64,000 nucleotides of DNA from Fodinibacter sp963834965 (GCA_963834965.1 CAWIEI010000016.1:47020-111019), one strand, 5' to 3'. Shown: positions 42,620-52,118, counted from the first letter of the stretch. The notes: generated by a model from the letters alone, not told the origin. Made by a program: numbers and translations.

Positions 42620-44593
42620 ATGAGCCGTTGGGCCGTCGCCGTTGGCCGCGTGGGCATCGCCTGCGCGGCTCTGGGCGCGACCGTGTCGCTGCTCGTGGTG
42701 GCAGCGTGGGACCACGGTCCCTACGCGATCCTCATCGGCGTGGAGACGATCGCGATGGTCCCGCTCGCGATCGTGGGTGCGAGCGCGGTGCGTGCGGCTC
42801 CACGCAGCGTCGTGGGGTGGCTGCTGCTGGCCGGCGGCGCGTTCCTTCCCGTGGCCACCGCGTCGTTTCTCTATGCGCGAGCGGCGTTCGACCCGGGCCG
42901 CGACCTTCCCCTCCCCCTCCTCGCGGGATGGCTGGACGGATGGCCGTGGGTGCCTGCGCAGCTCGGTGTCGCGCTCTTCGCGCCGCTGCTGTTCCCCGAC
43001 GGGCGGCTCCCGTCGAAGCGGTGGCGCCTCGCGATCGGCATCGACATCGGCCTGTGCGTGGCGCTTCTCGTGGCAACGGTCTTCGACCCGCATCTCCTCG
43101 ACTGGCCCGACCGCCACAACCCGACCGGTGTCGCCGGTGGTCTCGGGTCCCTTGCCCACGGCCTGATGGCCGCTATCGTCCTGGTCGCGCCGATGACACT
43201 CGCTGGAGCGATCGGCTTTGAGATCAAGCAGCGCAGGGCGACCGATCCGGCAGCCCGCTCCGCGGCACGACTCGTCAGGCCCGCGGTGTGGCTGCTCTCG
43301 GCGTCGTGGTGGGTGTGCGTGGTGATCTCCCTCTCGGGAGCGCCGTCGGTCTACGCGCTGCCGTTCGAGTCACTCGGGATGGTCGCGGTGGGCGTGACCT
43401 GCTGGGTGGCAATCCGGCGCTACGGCCTCTTCGACGCTCGGCTCGTCGTACGACGCAGTCTGGTGTACGGCGCGCTGAGCGCCTCCATCCTGGTCGCGTA
43501 CGGAGTGGTCGCGTTCGTGCTCACGAGTGCCGGCGCCGCTCACGCGACCGCGCCGGTCGCGCTCGTGGTCGCCATCCTGGTCGCGGTGCCGTTGCGTGAC
43601 AGACTTCAGCGGCTCGCGAACCGCGCCGTCTTCGGCCTGCGCGACGACCCCGCCGCGACGCTGCTCCTGCTCGGCGACCAGCTGGAGCGAGCCGTCGCCG
43701 CAGACGACGTGCTGCCGACGGCCGCCCAGTCGCTGCGCAGCGCGCTGCGACTCCAGCATGTCGCAGTCCTCGACGGCGATGAGCTGGCGGCCGAGGCGGG
43801 GCAACCCGGCGGGGGCCGAACGGTCGAGGTCTCGCTCGTGTACGCCGGCGAGACGGTCGGCACGCTCGTCGCGACGCAGTCGGAGGGCGACACCCCGATG
43901 GGGGTCGAGAGGCACGCGCTGCTGACGGGCATGGCGCGTCCCGTCGCCGCCGCTCTCCGCACCACGGCGCTCAGCCGTGACCTCGTGGCCTCGCACGAGC
44001 GCCTCGTCTCGGCGACCGAGGAGGAGCGCCGTCGGCTGCGACGAGATCTTCATGACGGTCTGGGGCCCGCCTTGTCCAGCGCGGTGCTCGGCGTCTCGCG
44101 TGCCCGCGCCCTTCTCGACACGCGACCCCAGGCAGCAGCGGCACAATTGGAGACGCTCACCGCCCAGCTTCAGGAGGCCGTCGCCGACGTGCGACGTCTG
44201 GTCTACGACCTTCGTCCACCGGCCCTGGACCACCTCGGCCTGGTCAGAGCACTGGACGAGCAGGCCACGTCGCTGGGCACCTTCACGGTCATCGGCCCCA
44301 GGTCGACGCCACCGCTGCCAGCAGCGGCCGAGGTCGCGGCGTTCCGCATCGCGATGGAGGCGATGACCAACGCCGTCCGACACGCGAGAGCGAACACGGG
44401 CTCAGTCGAGATCCGCGTCGACGACGGCCTCCACCTCGTCGTCAGCGACGACGGGCTCGGGATACCGGACGGGTACCGTGCAGGCATAGGGATCACCTCG
44501 ATGCGCGAACGCGCGACAGAACTGGGCGGCACGTGCGTGGTCGAGGCCAATCCTGCCGGGGGGACCGTGGTGCGGGCATGGCTGCCGACGTAG
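42620..44593 (+). CDS. Membrane sensor histidine kinase, NarL-partner type
   Basis: 657 residues. About eight helices (residues 5-320) are followed by a GAF-like segment (about 350-450), then the HisKA_3 dimerisation helix with phospho-accepting His478 in RRDLHDGLGPAL, and an HATPase domain with NAVRHA and SDDGLGIP...GIGITSMRERA. Signal unknown. The response regulator gene overlaps its end by 16 bases, so they form one operon. This is the intact relative of the broken kinase at 46287. Confidence 0.92.
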   Translation: MSRWAVAVGRVGIACAALGATVSLLVVAAWDHGPYAILIGVETIAMVPLAIVGASAVRAAPRSVVGWLLLAGGAFLPVATASFLYARAAFDPGRDLPLPLLAGWLDGWPWVPAQLGVALFAPLLFPDGRLPSKRWRLAIGIDIGLCVALLVATVFDPHLLDWPDRHNPTGVAGGLGSLAHGLMAAIVLVAPMTLAGAIGFEIKQRRATDPAARSAARLVRPAVWLLSASWWVCVVISLSGAPSVYALPFESLGMVAVGVTCWVAIRRYGLFDARLVVRRSLVYGALSASILVAYGVVAFVLTSAGAAHATAPVALVVAILVAVPLRDRLQRLANRAVFGLRDDPAATLLLLGDQLERAVAADDVLPTAAQSLRSALRLQHVAVLDGDELAAEAGQPGGGRTVEVSLVYAGETVGTLVATQSEGDTPMGVERHALLTGMARPVAAALRTTALSRDLVASHERLVSATEEERRRLRRDLHDGLGPALSSAVLGVSRARALLDTRPQAAAAQLETLTAQLQEAVADVRRLVYDLRPPALDHLGLVRALDEQATSLGTFTVIGPRSTPPLPAAAEVAAFRIAMEAMTNAVRHARANTGSVEIRVDDGLHLVVSDDGLGIPDGYRAGIGITSMRERATELGGTCVVEANPAGGTVVRAWLPT

Positions 44594-45249
44594 CGGGCAT
44601 CACGGTCGTGGTCGTCGACGACCACCCGATGTTCCGCGCCGGACTGCGCACGCTCGTCGAAGACGCAGATGGACTCACGCTCGCTGGTGAGGCCGCTGAC
44701 GCCGCGACGGCGATCGAGGTCTGCGAAGAGGTCGTACCCGACGTCGTCCTCATGGACGTAAAGATGGCCGGGGACAGCGGCATCGAAGCCACCCGCCACA
44801 TCGCTGGCACGCTCCCGCACGTCGCCGTACTTATGCTGACGATGCTCGAGGACGACACGTCGGTGTTCGCAGCGATGCGAGCGGGCGCTCGCGGCTACAT
44901 CCTGAAGGGCTCGACACCCGACGTCATCGTGCGAGCGATCCGCACAGTCGCATCGGGCGAAGTGATCTTCGGCGCCGCCCTTGCCGGCCGCATGGGCCAC
45001 TTCTTCACCGCTGGCCGCGACGGCGACGCGCATCCCTTCCCCGAGCTGACCACGCGCGAACGGGACGTGCTCGGACTCATCGCCGACGGTCGATCCAACC
45101 CGGACATCGCGGAGTCGCTCGGTCTGAGCGAGAAGACGGTGCGGAACAACGTCACGAACATCTTCGCCAAGCTGCTCGTCACAGATCGAGGCGCCGCCGT
45201 CGCGAAGGCGCGCACTGCCGGGCTCGGCTCGACCGACCCCACCCGGTGA
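44578..45249 (+). CDS. Response regulator, NarL/FixJ family
   Basis: 223 residues. The receiver domain has VVVVDDHPMFRAGL, phosphorylated Asp in DVVLMDVKMAG and the switch Lys in YILKGSTP. The LuxR-type DNA-binding domain has LTTRERDVLGLIADGRSNPDIAESLGLSEKTV split across its helices. I start at MAADVAG, inside the kinase gene. It should be phosphorylated by that kinase. Confidence 0.93.
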   Translation: MAADVAGITVVVVDDHPMFRAGLRTLVEDADGLTLAGEAADAATAIEVCEEVVPDVVLMDVKMAGDSGIEATRHIAGTLPHVAVLMLTMLEDDTSVFAAMRAGARGYILKGSTPDVIVRAIRTVASGEVIFGAALAGRMGHFFTAGRDGDAHPFPELTTRERDVLGLIADGRSNPDIAESLGLSEKTVRNNVTNIFAKLLVTDRGAAVAKARTAGLGSTDPTR

Positions 45250-45468
45250 ACCTGCTGCCCTCGAGCTCCAGGACAACTCAGCCCGTACCGAGCGCTGCAG
45301 CGCTCTGGGCAACCTCGATCGACTCGGGGCCTGCTCCCTAGGCCCGGACGTGAGGCCTAAGATGCCCGTTCTGCTAGCTCTCGGCCACTTCGAGCACCGG
45401 GGCGCGACCGACCACCACTCCAGTCACGACCATCCGCTCACGCCGCCATCAGCACGCGCCCGCACCGC

Positions 45469-45523
45469 AACGTCGCTTGAACCATCGCTTCCCCACGTCT
45501 GCAGCGTGCCATGCGATCCGCAC
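45469..45523 (-). pseudogene. 5' fragment of a DUF6881-like gene
   Basis: Reading from GTG at 45523 gives MRIAWHAADVGKRWFKRR, matching the start of the intact gene at 59362 (MRIPWHAADVARRWFKRR). Similarity stops after about 18 codons and a stop codon follows soon. The matching DNA extends past the start codon into the TGCCGC motif. Confidence 0.8.
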
Positions 45524-45535
45524 TATGCCGCAGGC
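45513..45535 (+). repeat. TGCCGC-motif copy 2
   Basis: GCGATCCGCACTATGCCGCA, directly next to the DUF6881-like fragment. The same GATCCGCACT lead-in is seen at 59353 and 62845. Confidence 0.65.
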
Positions 45536-45662
45536 AGCGCCTGCGGCAAGCTACTTTGCGCGGCCGGCTTGAGGCGGGCTCGTTGGGCAAGGTGTCAGGC
45601 TCAGCGTCGTGCAGTCTTGGCTGCTTCTCCACACCAGCCGCCGCGCACAGGCCCGTGCTTCG

Positions 45663-46286
45663 TCACCCGGAAGCCGGCCTGGGCGGTCCGCCCAGCCCGG
45701 CATCCCGCGCGAGCATCCCTGCCTGGAGCCGATCGCTGACCTGGAGCTTGACCAGGACGCTCGAGGTGATGTTGCTGACCGTCTTGGACGCCAGGCCGAG
45801 GTCGGCGGCGATCTCCGCCGGGCGCCTGCCTCGGGCGAGGAGATCGAGCCCGTCCATCTCGCGAGGGGTGAGGTGTGGGAAGGGCTGAGGTGGACGCGGG
45901 GAAGGGGTCGTGAGTTGCCGGAGAACTCTGGCGGCGACCCCCGGGCCGAAGACCGCCTCGCCGGCCGCAACCCCGCGTACCGCCCTCTCGATCTCCTCCT
46001 GTTCTGATCCCTTGAGCAGGTAGCCGCGAGCGCCGGCCCGCATCGCGGCGAAGAGTGAGTCGTCGTCGCTGAACATGGTCAGGACGCACACCGGGGTATC
46101 CGGCAGCAGGCGAGCCAGCTCCCGCAGGGCGTGGAACCCGTCCGAGCCCGGCATCTGCAGGTCCAGCAGGACGACCTCCGGCCTGTGCAGGATGGCCTCA
46201 CGCACGGCGCCCTCGCCGTCGGATGCCTGCGCAACCACCTCGATACCCGGAAGGGAACCGAGCGCGTCGTTCAGCCCCTGTCGCAT
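45663..46286 (-). pseudogene. NarL-type response regulator lacking its first 12 codons
   Basis: 207 codons from ATG at 46286. The receiver part begins abruptly at MRQGLNDALGSLPGIEVV, so the first strand with the acidic pair (DD) is missing. The acceptor Asp in VVLLDLQMPGSDG, the switch region YLLKGSEQEEI and the LuxR helix-turn-helix (LTPREMDGLDLLARGRRPAEIAADLGL split over helices) are intact. The missing 12 codons lie at 47443-47478 on the other strand. As it stands it cannot form a normal receiver. Confidence 0.85.
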
Positions 46287-47446
46287 GGCAGCCCTGGATC
46301 AGTCTGAAGCCCGTGTGGTGGTTCTTGCTTCTCTTCCTCCTGCCCCCGCTCGGCTTCCTCGTCCTCGTCGTGAACCTGGCCGTTCACAGGCACAAGCCAG
46401 GAGGCGTCACGATCGCGATCCTGCGCCACGGCCTCCTCGACATCCGTGTCCTGATGACCCGGGCCATCGGGTACCTGACGTTGTCTGCGGTGATCTTCGC
46501 GGCCTATGCGGTCCTGGTGCTCGTGCTCGCTGGGGTCGTCCCGGCCCTCGTGGTGGCCCTGATGGCCCTCCCGCTCCGTGTCAGGCTGCAGTCCGTCGCC
46601 GAACGCCTGATGTACGGCGAGCGTGGGGATCCGACCGGGTTGGCGACCCGGGTCGGTGCGGCGCTGCACGACCTCGGCGATGGACTTGAGCAGGTGCTCA
46701 CCGGGCTCCGCCCGGGCGAGCGCCACCTCACCGCGCGCGACAAGCGAATCCTCGCCATGCTCGCAGGTCCCCTGGCCGTCGCGGTCACCGCCTCGAACAA
46801 GGCCCATGCGCTGCAGGCGTCCCGGAGTCGTCTCGTCACAGCCAGAGAGGAGGAGCGCCAGCGCCTCCGACGAGACCTGCAGGACGGCCTGGGCACGCTC
46901 CTGACCGCGGTGGTCCTGACGGCCGATGCGGCGTCGAACACCTGGGCCACGGACCCCCACCGCGCGGCTCGTCTGGTGACCTCGGTTCGGGCCGAGCTGC
47001 GCACTGCCGTGGCAGAGGTCCACCGCATCGTGGAGGACCTCGCCCCTCTTGCCGTCGACCAGCTCGGCCTCGTCGCCGCTTTGGAGGTCCGAGCCGCGCG
47101 TGCGGTCACCGGTGCGGACGGTCGACCCCTTCAGGTCACGGAGGAGTCCCTGATCGCCGAGCCGCTCCCCGTGGCCATCGAGGTCGCCGCCTATCGCATC
47201 GCGACGGAAGCCCTGACCAATGTCGTGCGCCACGCGCACGCCTCACGCGCCACCATCCGCCTCGTGACGGTCGAGGGCATCCTCGAAGTGGCGGTGCTCG
47301 ATGAGTGGCACTCCGGAGTATGGGGGCCGGGGGTAGGGACCACCACGATGCGCGAACGTGCCGAGGAGCTGGGGGGCCGTTGTGAACCCGGACCGGGACC
47401 GCACGGCGGGCTCGTGAGGGCGCTCATCCCGATCGGCACACCATGA
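46287..47446 (+). pseudogene. Histidine kinase remnant with PLD_N-like N-terminus
   Basis: The open frame encodes a short hydrophobic segment (KPVWWFLLLFLLPPLG) like the small protein at 56517, then two helices, a HisKA_3 segment and an HATPase domain with TNVVRHAHA and TTTMRERAEELGG. Two problems are visible. No start codon with a ribosome site exists at its left end, where it collides with the regulator remnant. And the phospho-accepting His is Gln (RRDLQDGLG, codon CAG at 46880). The glycine box before TTTMRER is also unusual (DEWHSG). It is probably inactive. Confidence 0.75.
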
Positions 47447-47478
47447 TCCGCGTCCTCGTCGTCGACGACCACCCAGTC
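47443..47478 (+). pseudogene. First 12 codons of the split response regulator
   Basis: ATG overlapping the kinase stop (ATGA) starts MIRVLVVDDHPV, a textbook receiver N-terminus. Homology then ends and a stop codon follows after a few codons. Joined to the ATG at 46286 it continues DDHPV-MRQGLNDALG in frame. Confidence 0.88.
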
Positions 47479-47641
47479 GGTTTCCCCGGTGCTGCGTAGT
47501 CAATTGTGGGGCAATCGAATTGGCGTATCGGGCGGTTGCGTCGGCCTGTGGATGCGACCGGGGGAGGGCGACCCAGCCATCATCGACCAGAACCGTTTCG
47601 AGCGGGCGGAACCTGCCCCCCCGGGTGTGCGTCGTACCGCC

Positions 47642-48046
47642 ATGCGTCGAGCCGTGCCCGTCTTGCTCGCCCTCGCCGGTGTGGTCTTCCTGGCCGGGTG
47701 CGGGTCCACCACTCCCGGCACGCCCGGCGCCACCTCCGCGAGCGCCACGCCGACCTCGCCGGACTCGACCACCACCACCGGCACCATCCCCACCGCGACC
47801 CCGTCGGACAAGGTCACGACGACCACTCTCACCGGAATGGTGACGCGTGCGGCGGTCGAGGGGAGCTGCCTGGTGCTCGTGGCGGGCGACCGGACCTACC
47901 TGCTGGTCGGCGCGGTCACGGGCCTCACGGCGGGCCAGGAGGTGGTCGTCACCGGCCACGTCGACCCGGCCGTGGCCACGACCTGCCAGACCGGGACGCC
48001 CTTCATGGTCGAGAGCGTCGAGCCGGGCGGCGCGTCCACCGGATGA
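47642..48046 (+). CDS. Small lipoprotein with Thr/Ser-rich linker
   Basis: 134 residues. Signal peptide and lipobox FLAGC (Cys about residue 20). A Thr/Ser/Pro linker to about residue 60 is followed by a small beta domain (TGMVTRAAVEGSCLVLVAG, TYLLVGAV, GQEVVVTGHVD) like an OB-type bacterial lipoprotein domain. Function unknown. I start at MRRAVPVLL. Confidence 0.78.
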   Translation: MRRAVPVLLALAGVVFLAGCGSTTPGTPGATSASATPTSPDSTTTTGTIPTATPSDKVTTTTLTGMVTRAAVEGSCLVLVAGDRTYLLVGAVTGLTAGQEVVVTGHVDPAVATTCQTGTPFMVESVEPGGASTG

Positions 48047-48047
48047 C

Positions 48048-48085
48048 GACTGCGGGGGTCCGGCGTGCGCCGGACCCCCGCAGTC
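48048..48085. terminator. Bidirectional terminator
   Basis: A perfect 18-bp stem (left arm GACTGCGGGGGTCCGGCG) with a two-base loop, one base after the lipoprotein stop codon, facing the convergent protease gene. Confidence 0.85.
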
Positions 48086-48113
48086 TCGTGTGGTGGGCCG
48101 AGCCCACCGTCGC

Positions 48114-51100
48114 TCAGCCGGTGACCGAGACCACCGTCGTGGCCACCGTGGCGCCGTCGATCTCGTGGCTCACGGTGCCGAGGTAGCTGGTACCGGCGGT
48201 CAGCCCCGACCAGGCCAGGCCCACGGTGGTGGAGCCACCGACGACCGCCGTCACCGGGCTGCCCGACGTGACCTGCAGGCTGCCACCCGTTGTCGAGGGC
48301 ACCAGCCAGCTCTGCAAGGTGTACGGCGTCGCCGGCGACCCGACCGCCCATCCGTGGACGACCATGGTGTACGTGCCGTCGGCCGGGTTGGTCAGGGTGA
48401 TCTGCTCGTTCGTCCCGCCGTTGGTGCTCGCGGCGATGATGCTGCCGTCGGGACCCAGGAGGTAGAGGTCCAGGTCGTCAGCACCGGGCAGGACGAGCGA
48501 CCACTTGGCCAGCGCCACCCCGGACAGGGTGAACGGGATCAGGTCGACCCCCGAGCCGTCGTCAGCGCTCGGGTACGTCTGGTCGGGGTCCTGGTCGATC
48601 GTGCCGTTGGTGTCCGTCGCCGGCACGAGGCCGTGCGGCGTCGCCGTGTAGGCGCCGGCCAGACCGAACTGCACGTCCACCGAGGCCGAGCCCGAAGCGC
48701 CCGTGGCACCGGTCAGCGTGGCCGGAGCCGCGATGTCGACACCCTTGACCGCGATGGGACTGCGCACGGCATAGCCGCCGCCCTTCCAGGTGAGCGCACC
48801 GAACCTCCACTCACCGGACGGGGCACTGCCCTTGTTGGTGATGGTGACGGTGAACGTCGCCGAGGCGCCGTCGGCGATCCGCAGGGTCGACGGTGAGACC
48901 TTGACGGAGTAGCCGGCCGGGGCCTCGATGCGCGGGCTGAAGGTGCCCTTGTGGCCGGAGACGTTGGTCACCGTGCGGGTCACTGTCGTCGAGCCGGGGA
49001 GGGCCTCGACGCCGATCGAGGCGTAGTTGAGGTCCGCCGCGGTGGTCGGCACGCCGGAGCCGGCGAGTGAGGCGCAGGTCGCGTCGGGGTTGCCGAACGC
49101 CTCCCGGCCCTCGGCGCACAGGAACCCGAGGTAGTCGAGGAACCCGGCCTCGTAGACCAGGCCCGGCTGGAAGGCCGATCCCTTGTCGCCCGGCTGGCCC
49201 GTGACGGCGAGGCCGGCGCCCATGGCGAACGGCCCGGCCGGGGTCCTGCGGTCGTAGTCACGGACCTTGGTGTCGGCGGTCGTCATCAGGGCCGACTTGG
49301 CCTCGGCGGCGGACCACTCCGGGTGGGCCTGCTTGAGCAGCGCGTAGGTCCCTGCGACGACCGGGCTGGACATCGACGTGCCCGCGATGGCTTGGAACAG
49401 CTCACCGGGCGGCTGGGTGCCGGGGGACGGGTCCGGCGTGTCGCCGGCCATGATCTGGACGCCCGGGGCGCTGATGTCCGGCTTGATGATGTCGCCCGAC
49501 GTCGGGTTCTCGCCCCGGCTGGAGAAGTTGGCCACCGTCGGGGTGGGGAACGGTGCGGTGCTGATGCCCTCGTTGACGAGCTGGCCGACTGGATGGCGCG
49601 AGGAGTTGGTCCAGTCACGGATGGCCTGGCCGGGGGTGTTGTCCACCATCACGGTCGGCACGAAGAAGTTGTCCGTGAAGATGTTGTCGACGTCGTTCTG
49701 GTTGTAGAGGACCATCCCGACACCTCCGGCCCGCTGGACCTCGAAGCTCTTCTCCACGCGGCCGTTGCTGCCGCGACCGCACAGGACGATCTTGCCGGTC
49801 ACCTTGGCCGGGTCGAGGGTGCCCGAGAGGCAGAGGTTGGCTCCGGTGCCGCCTGCTGCAGCGGCATCCACGAACTCCGCCTTGGGGGTGCCCTTGGTCA
49901 CCGAGCCACCGACGTAGGAGCGGCCGTTGCCGAGCTTGACGACACCCTTGTAGAAGGTCGGGTACGTGGTCGCACCGACGCCGGTCACCCACGGGACGTC
50001 GGCGGGTCCGCCGATCGTCTTGGCCCCCGGGCCGCTGTTGCCGGCGGAGACGGCGGTGAAGACCCCGGCGTCCGCCGCGAACAGGAACGCGATCGTGTCG
50101 GCGCTCACGGTCTGCGCGCCACCACCGATCGAGTAGTTGATGACGTCGACCCCGTCGGCGACCGCCTGGTCGATGGCCGCTGCGAGGTCGGAGGTGTAGC
50201 CACCGAGGTCGCCGAGCGCCTTGTAGGCGATGACCTGGGCGTCGGGGGCGATGCCGGAGACGACGCCCTTGCCGACACCGAAGATGCTGGCCTTGACGTC
50301 GGCGTCACCGGCGGCGGTGGAGGCCGTGTGCGTGCCGTGGCCGTCGTTGTCGCGGGCGGAGTCGAACTCGTACGGCTCCAGCCCGGTGTTGGCCTTGTAG
50401 GTGTCCAGGAACTCACGCGCGCCGACGAGCTTGTTGTTGCAGGTGAAGGGCACGTCGTTGGGGTTCCATGCGGTGTTGCCGAAGTCGCACGCCGAGCGCT
50501 CTGAGCTGTCGAAGGTCGGCGCTGCGGGGAGCTTCGCGTTGGGTGCGAAGCTGGGGTGCTCGGGCCAGATGCCGGTGTCGATGACGCCCACGAGGACGCC
50601 CTTGCCGGTGATGCCCTTGGCGTACGCATCGCCCTTGCCGGTGAGGCCGAGGAAGCTGTTGAGTCCGTTGATCCCGGCCTTGTCGTCGCCATGACCATTG
50701 CCGTGACCACTGTCGTGACCACTGCCCCCGGACGAGAGTGCCATCGGCTGGCGGAGCTCGTCGGGCAGGACGAGGGCGACTCCGGGAGCGTGGGAGATCT
50801 TCTCCGCTCCACGCAGGTCGGTGCGGACTGCGAAGCCGTTGACCGCCGTCACGTAGTCGGTGGTCTTCCTGGCCGCCGACACTCCGGCGTTCTTGAGCAC
50901 CGCGTCGTGCGTGGCGCGGATGGCTGCCTTGCGCTTCTTGCCAGTGGGGGTGCCGAGGTCCTTGACCTTCATCGACCGGGTCAGCGGGTCGGCCTTCATC
51001 ACGACGATGTAGCTGCCGGTGCTGCTCTTCTCGACGCCCGGCGCGGCCGGTGCGCCGGCGGGCGACGCGGCCGCAGCCAACCCGGGGGACGTGGCAACGC

Positions 51101-51146
51101 AAAGGGCCGCCGTGGCGGCCCCTGCGACAGCGATGATGCCTCTCAC
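48114..51146 (-). CDS. Secreted subtilisin-like serine protease (S8)
   Basis: 1010 residues. Signal peptide (about 1-27), inhibitor I9 propeptide (about 45-130), then the peptidase domain with catalytic Asp190 (GVIDTGIWPEH), His270 (DGHGTHTAST), oxyanion Asn370 (SAGNSG) and Ser591 (GTSMSSPVVAG). A PA insert lies between His and Ser (about 425-530). C-terminal are a fibronectin-like domain and a PPC-like domain (LVLPGADDLDLYLLG). A Gly/His/Asp-rich stretch at about 139-156 separates propeptide and catalytic domain. Extracellular protein degradation is expected. Confidence 0.95.
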   Translation of the reverse strand: MRGIIAVAGAATAALCVATSPGLAAAASPAGAPAAPGVEKSSTGSYIVVMKADPLTRSMKVKDLGTPTGKKRKAAIRATHDAVLKNAGVSAARKTTDYVTAVNGFAVRTDLRGAEKISHAPGVALVLPDELRQPMALSSGGSGHDSGHGNGHGDDKAGINGLNSFLGLTGKGDAYAKGITGKGVLVGVIDTGIWPEHPSFAPNAKLPAAPTFDSSERSACDFGNTAWNPNDVPFTCNNKLVGAREFLDTYKANTGLEPYEFDSARDNDGHGTHTASTAAGDADVKASIFGVGKGVVSGIAPDAQVIAYKALGDLGGYTSDLAAAIDQAVADGVDVINYSIGGGAQTVSADTIAFLFAADAGVFTAVSAGNSGPGAKTIGGPADVPWVTGVGATTYPTFYKGVVKLGNGRSYVGGSVTKGTPKAEFVDAAAAGGTGANLCLSGTLDPAKVTGKIVLCGRGSNGRVEKSFEVQRAGGVGMVLYNQNDVDNIFTDNFFVPTVMVDNTPGQAIRDWTNSSRHPVGQLVNEGISTAPFPTPTVANFSSRGENPTSGDIIKPDISAPGVQIMAGDTPDPSPGTQPPGELFQAIAGTSMSSPVVAGTYALLKQAHPEWSAAEAKSALMTTADTKVRDYDRRTPAGPFAMGAGLAVTGQPGDKGSAFQPGLVYEAGFLDYLGFLCAEGREAFGNPDATCASLAGSGVPTTAADLNYASIGVEALPGSTTVTRTVTNVSGHKGTFSPRIEAPAGYSVKVSPSTLRIADGASATFTVTITNKGSAPSGEWRFGALTWKGGGYAVRSPIAVKGVDIAAPATLTGATGASGSASVDVQFGLAGAYTATPHGLVPATDTNGTIDQDPDQTYPSADDGSGVDLIPFTLSGVALAKWSLVLPGADDLDLYLLGPDGSIIAASTNGGTNEQITLTNPADGTYTMVVHGWAVGSPATPYTLQSWLVPSTTGGSLQVTSGSPVTAVVGGSTTVGLAWSGLTAGTSYLGTVSHEIDGATVATTVVSVTG

Positions 51147-51318
51147 GACAACACTCCTCCTGCCCGGCGAACCGGACCTGGTCGACAGAAAAAATGGGGA
51201 CTGGCTTGCCCGAGGGCCCTGCTGACGATCGCGCCGTTCCCTCGCCGGAATCTAGACCCCATCGGGTCGCGAGCGCACCATTTGGGGTGGACCAGTTCTG
51301 AGCGGCGCGCCCGGGTGC

Positions 51319-51690
51319 TCAGGAGTCGCAGAGGAACGGGGCTCGCCCGCTGCCGGCGTGGTAGTGGAAGACGCGCCCATCGACGGCGAGCCGCACGTAC
51401 GTACCGTCGACGGGCACCTGCGGGTAGGCGCGGCCCGGCTGTGGGCAACCGCACGAGGCGTCCGACCACGTCACCGCGCCTGCCGCCTCCACCGTGATCA
51501 CCCCGGAGCTTCCCGTGGCGGCCCCGGCGACCGGGAGGCCGAGCCGCGCAGCGAGATCCGCAACCGCCGCGTCCACCAGGGGTCGCAGCTGCTCGTCGAC
51601 GCCCTCGACGAGGGCCTCCTGGCGGGAACCGCGTGGTTCCGGCAGGTCGCCGCTCGGGCGCAGGTGCGCCCGGAACTCGTCGGAGGACAT
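51319..51690 (-). CDS. Hypothetical protein with Cys-rich C-terminal half
   Basis: 123 residues from the ATG in MSSDEFRAHLR. An N-terminal helical part (VDEQLRPLVDAAVADLAARLGL) precedes a beta-rich half with WSDASCGCPQPG and a C-terminal CDS. The longer frame upstream covers the next gene and is rejected. Not recognised. Confidence 0.6.
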   Translation of the reverse strand: MSSDEFRAHLRPSGDLPEPRGSRQEALVEGVDEQLRPLVDAAVADLAARLGLPVAGAATGSSGVITVEAAGAVTWSDASCGCPQPGRAYPQVPVDGTYVRLAVDGRVFHYHAGSGRAPFLCDS

Positions 51691-51770
51691 GGGGCCGGCC
51701 ACGCCACCACCGTAGTTCGCGACGCCTTTGCCGGCGCGCCAGAATGACGCCCGCCACCAACACAAGACGG

Positions 51771-52094
51771 TCAGGTCAGCAGGCCAGGCGTGGTCCTGTA
51801 CGGGCCACTGTTCGAAATCGTCCTGAGCGGAGTCCGCCGGCCCGAAGCCGTCGTCGCGGCGGTCGCTCGCGGGTACTTCCGTAGCCGTTCCTCGGACACC
51901 CCGGTGCTTGCGAACGACGCCTGCGCGTCCATCAAGGACACCTTGTTGGCGCCCCCGGCCATGTCTGGCCAGCGCAGTTGGACTGCGTCGTCCTCCCAGA
52001 AGCAGATGGGGCAAATCTCGTACAACCCAGGGGAGTCGCCGAAGGTGAGGTAGCCGCAGCACGGGCACGGGAAGGACACGCTGTCATGTTGCAC
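51771..52094 (-). CDS. CPCC family cysteine-rich protein
   Basis: 107 residues starting at GTG. The N-terminus has FPCPCCGYLTF and YEICPICFWEDD, the two Cys pairs of the CPCC (Cys_rich_CPCC) family, probably binding zinc. Such proteins are frequent single-gene passengers of mobile and polymorphic-toxin regions. The C-terminal 30 residues look poorly conserved. Confidence 0.82.
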   Translation of the reverse strand: MQHDSVSFPCPCCGYLTFGDSPGLYEICPICFWEDDAVQLRWPDMAGGANKVSLMDAQASFASTGVSEERLRKYPRATAATTASGRRTPLRTISNSGPYRTTPGLLT

Positions 52095-52118
52095 CCAGGC
52101 TGAAGCAGCGGCCCGGGA

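Larger units (their letters stand above)
45250..45662. other. Gene-poor gap with array debris
   Basis: No convincing complete gene. It holds a fragment of the DUF6881-like gene start (45469-45523), a TGCCGC motif beside it, and a T/C-rich stretch leading to the response-regulator remnant. Confidence 0.6.

Noticed and set aside
43370..44383. Minus-strand 337-codon frame in the kinase gene
   Set aside because: Antisense to a kinase with complete motifs and low in complexity.
46287..47478. Invertase-type phase switch
   Set aside because: The inversion is clear, but I see no long inverted repeats or invertase gene beside it, so I do not call it a switch.
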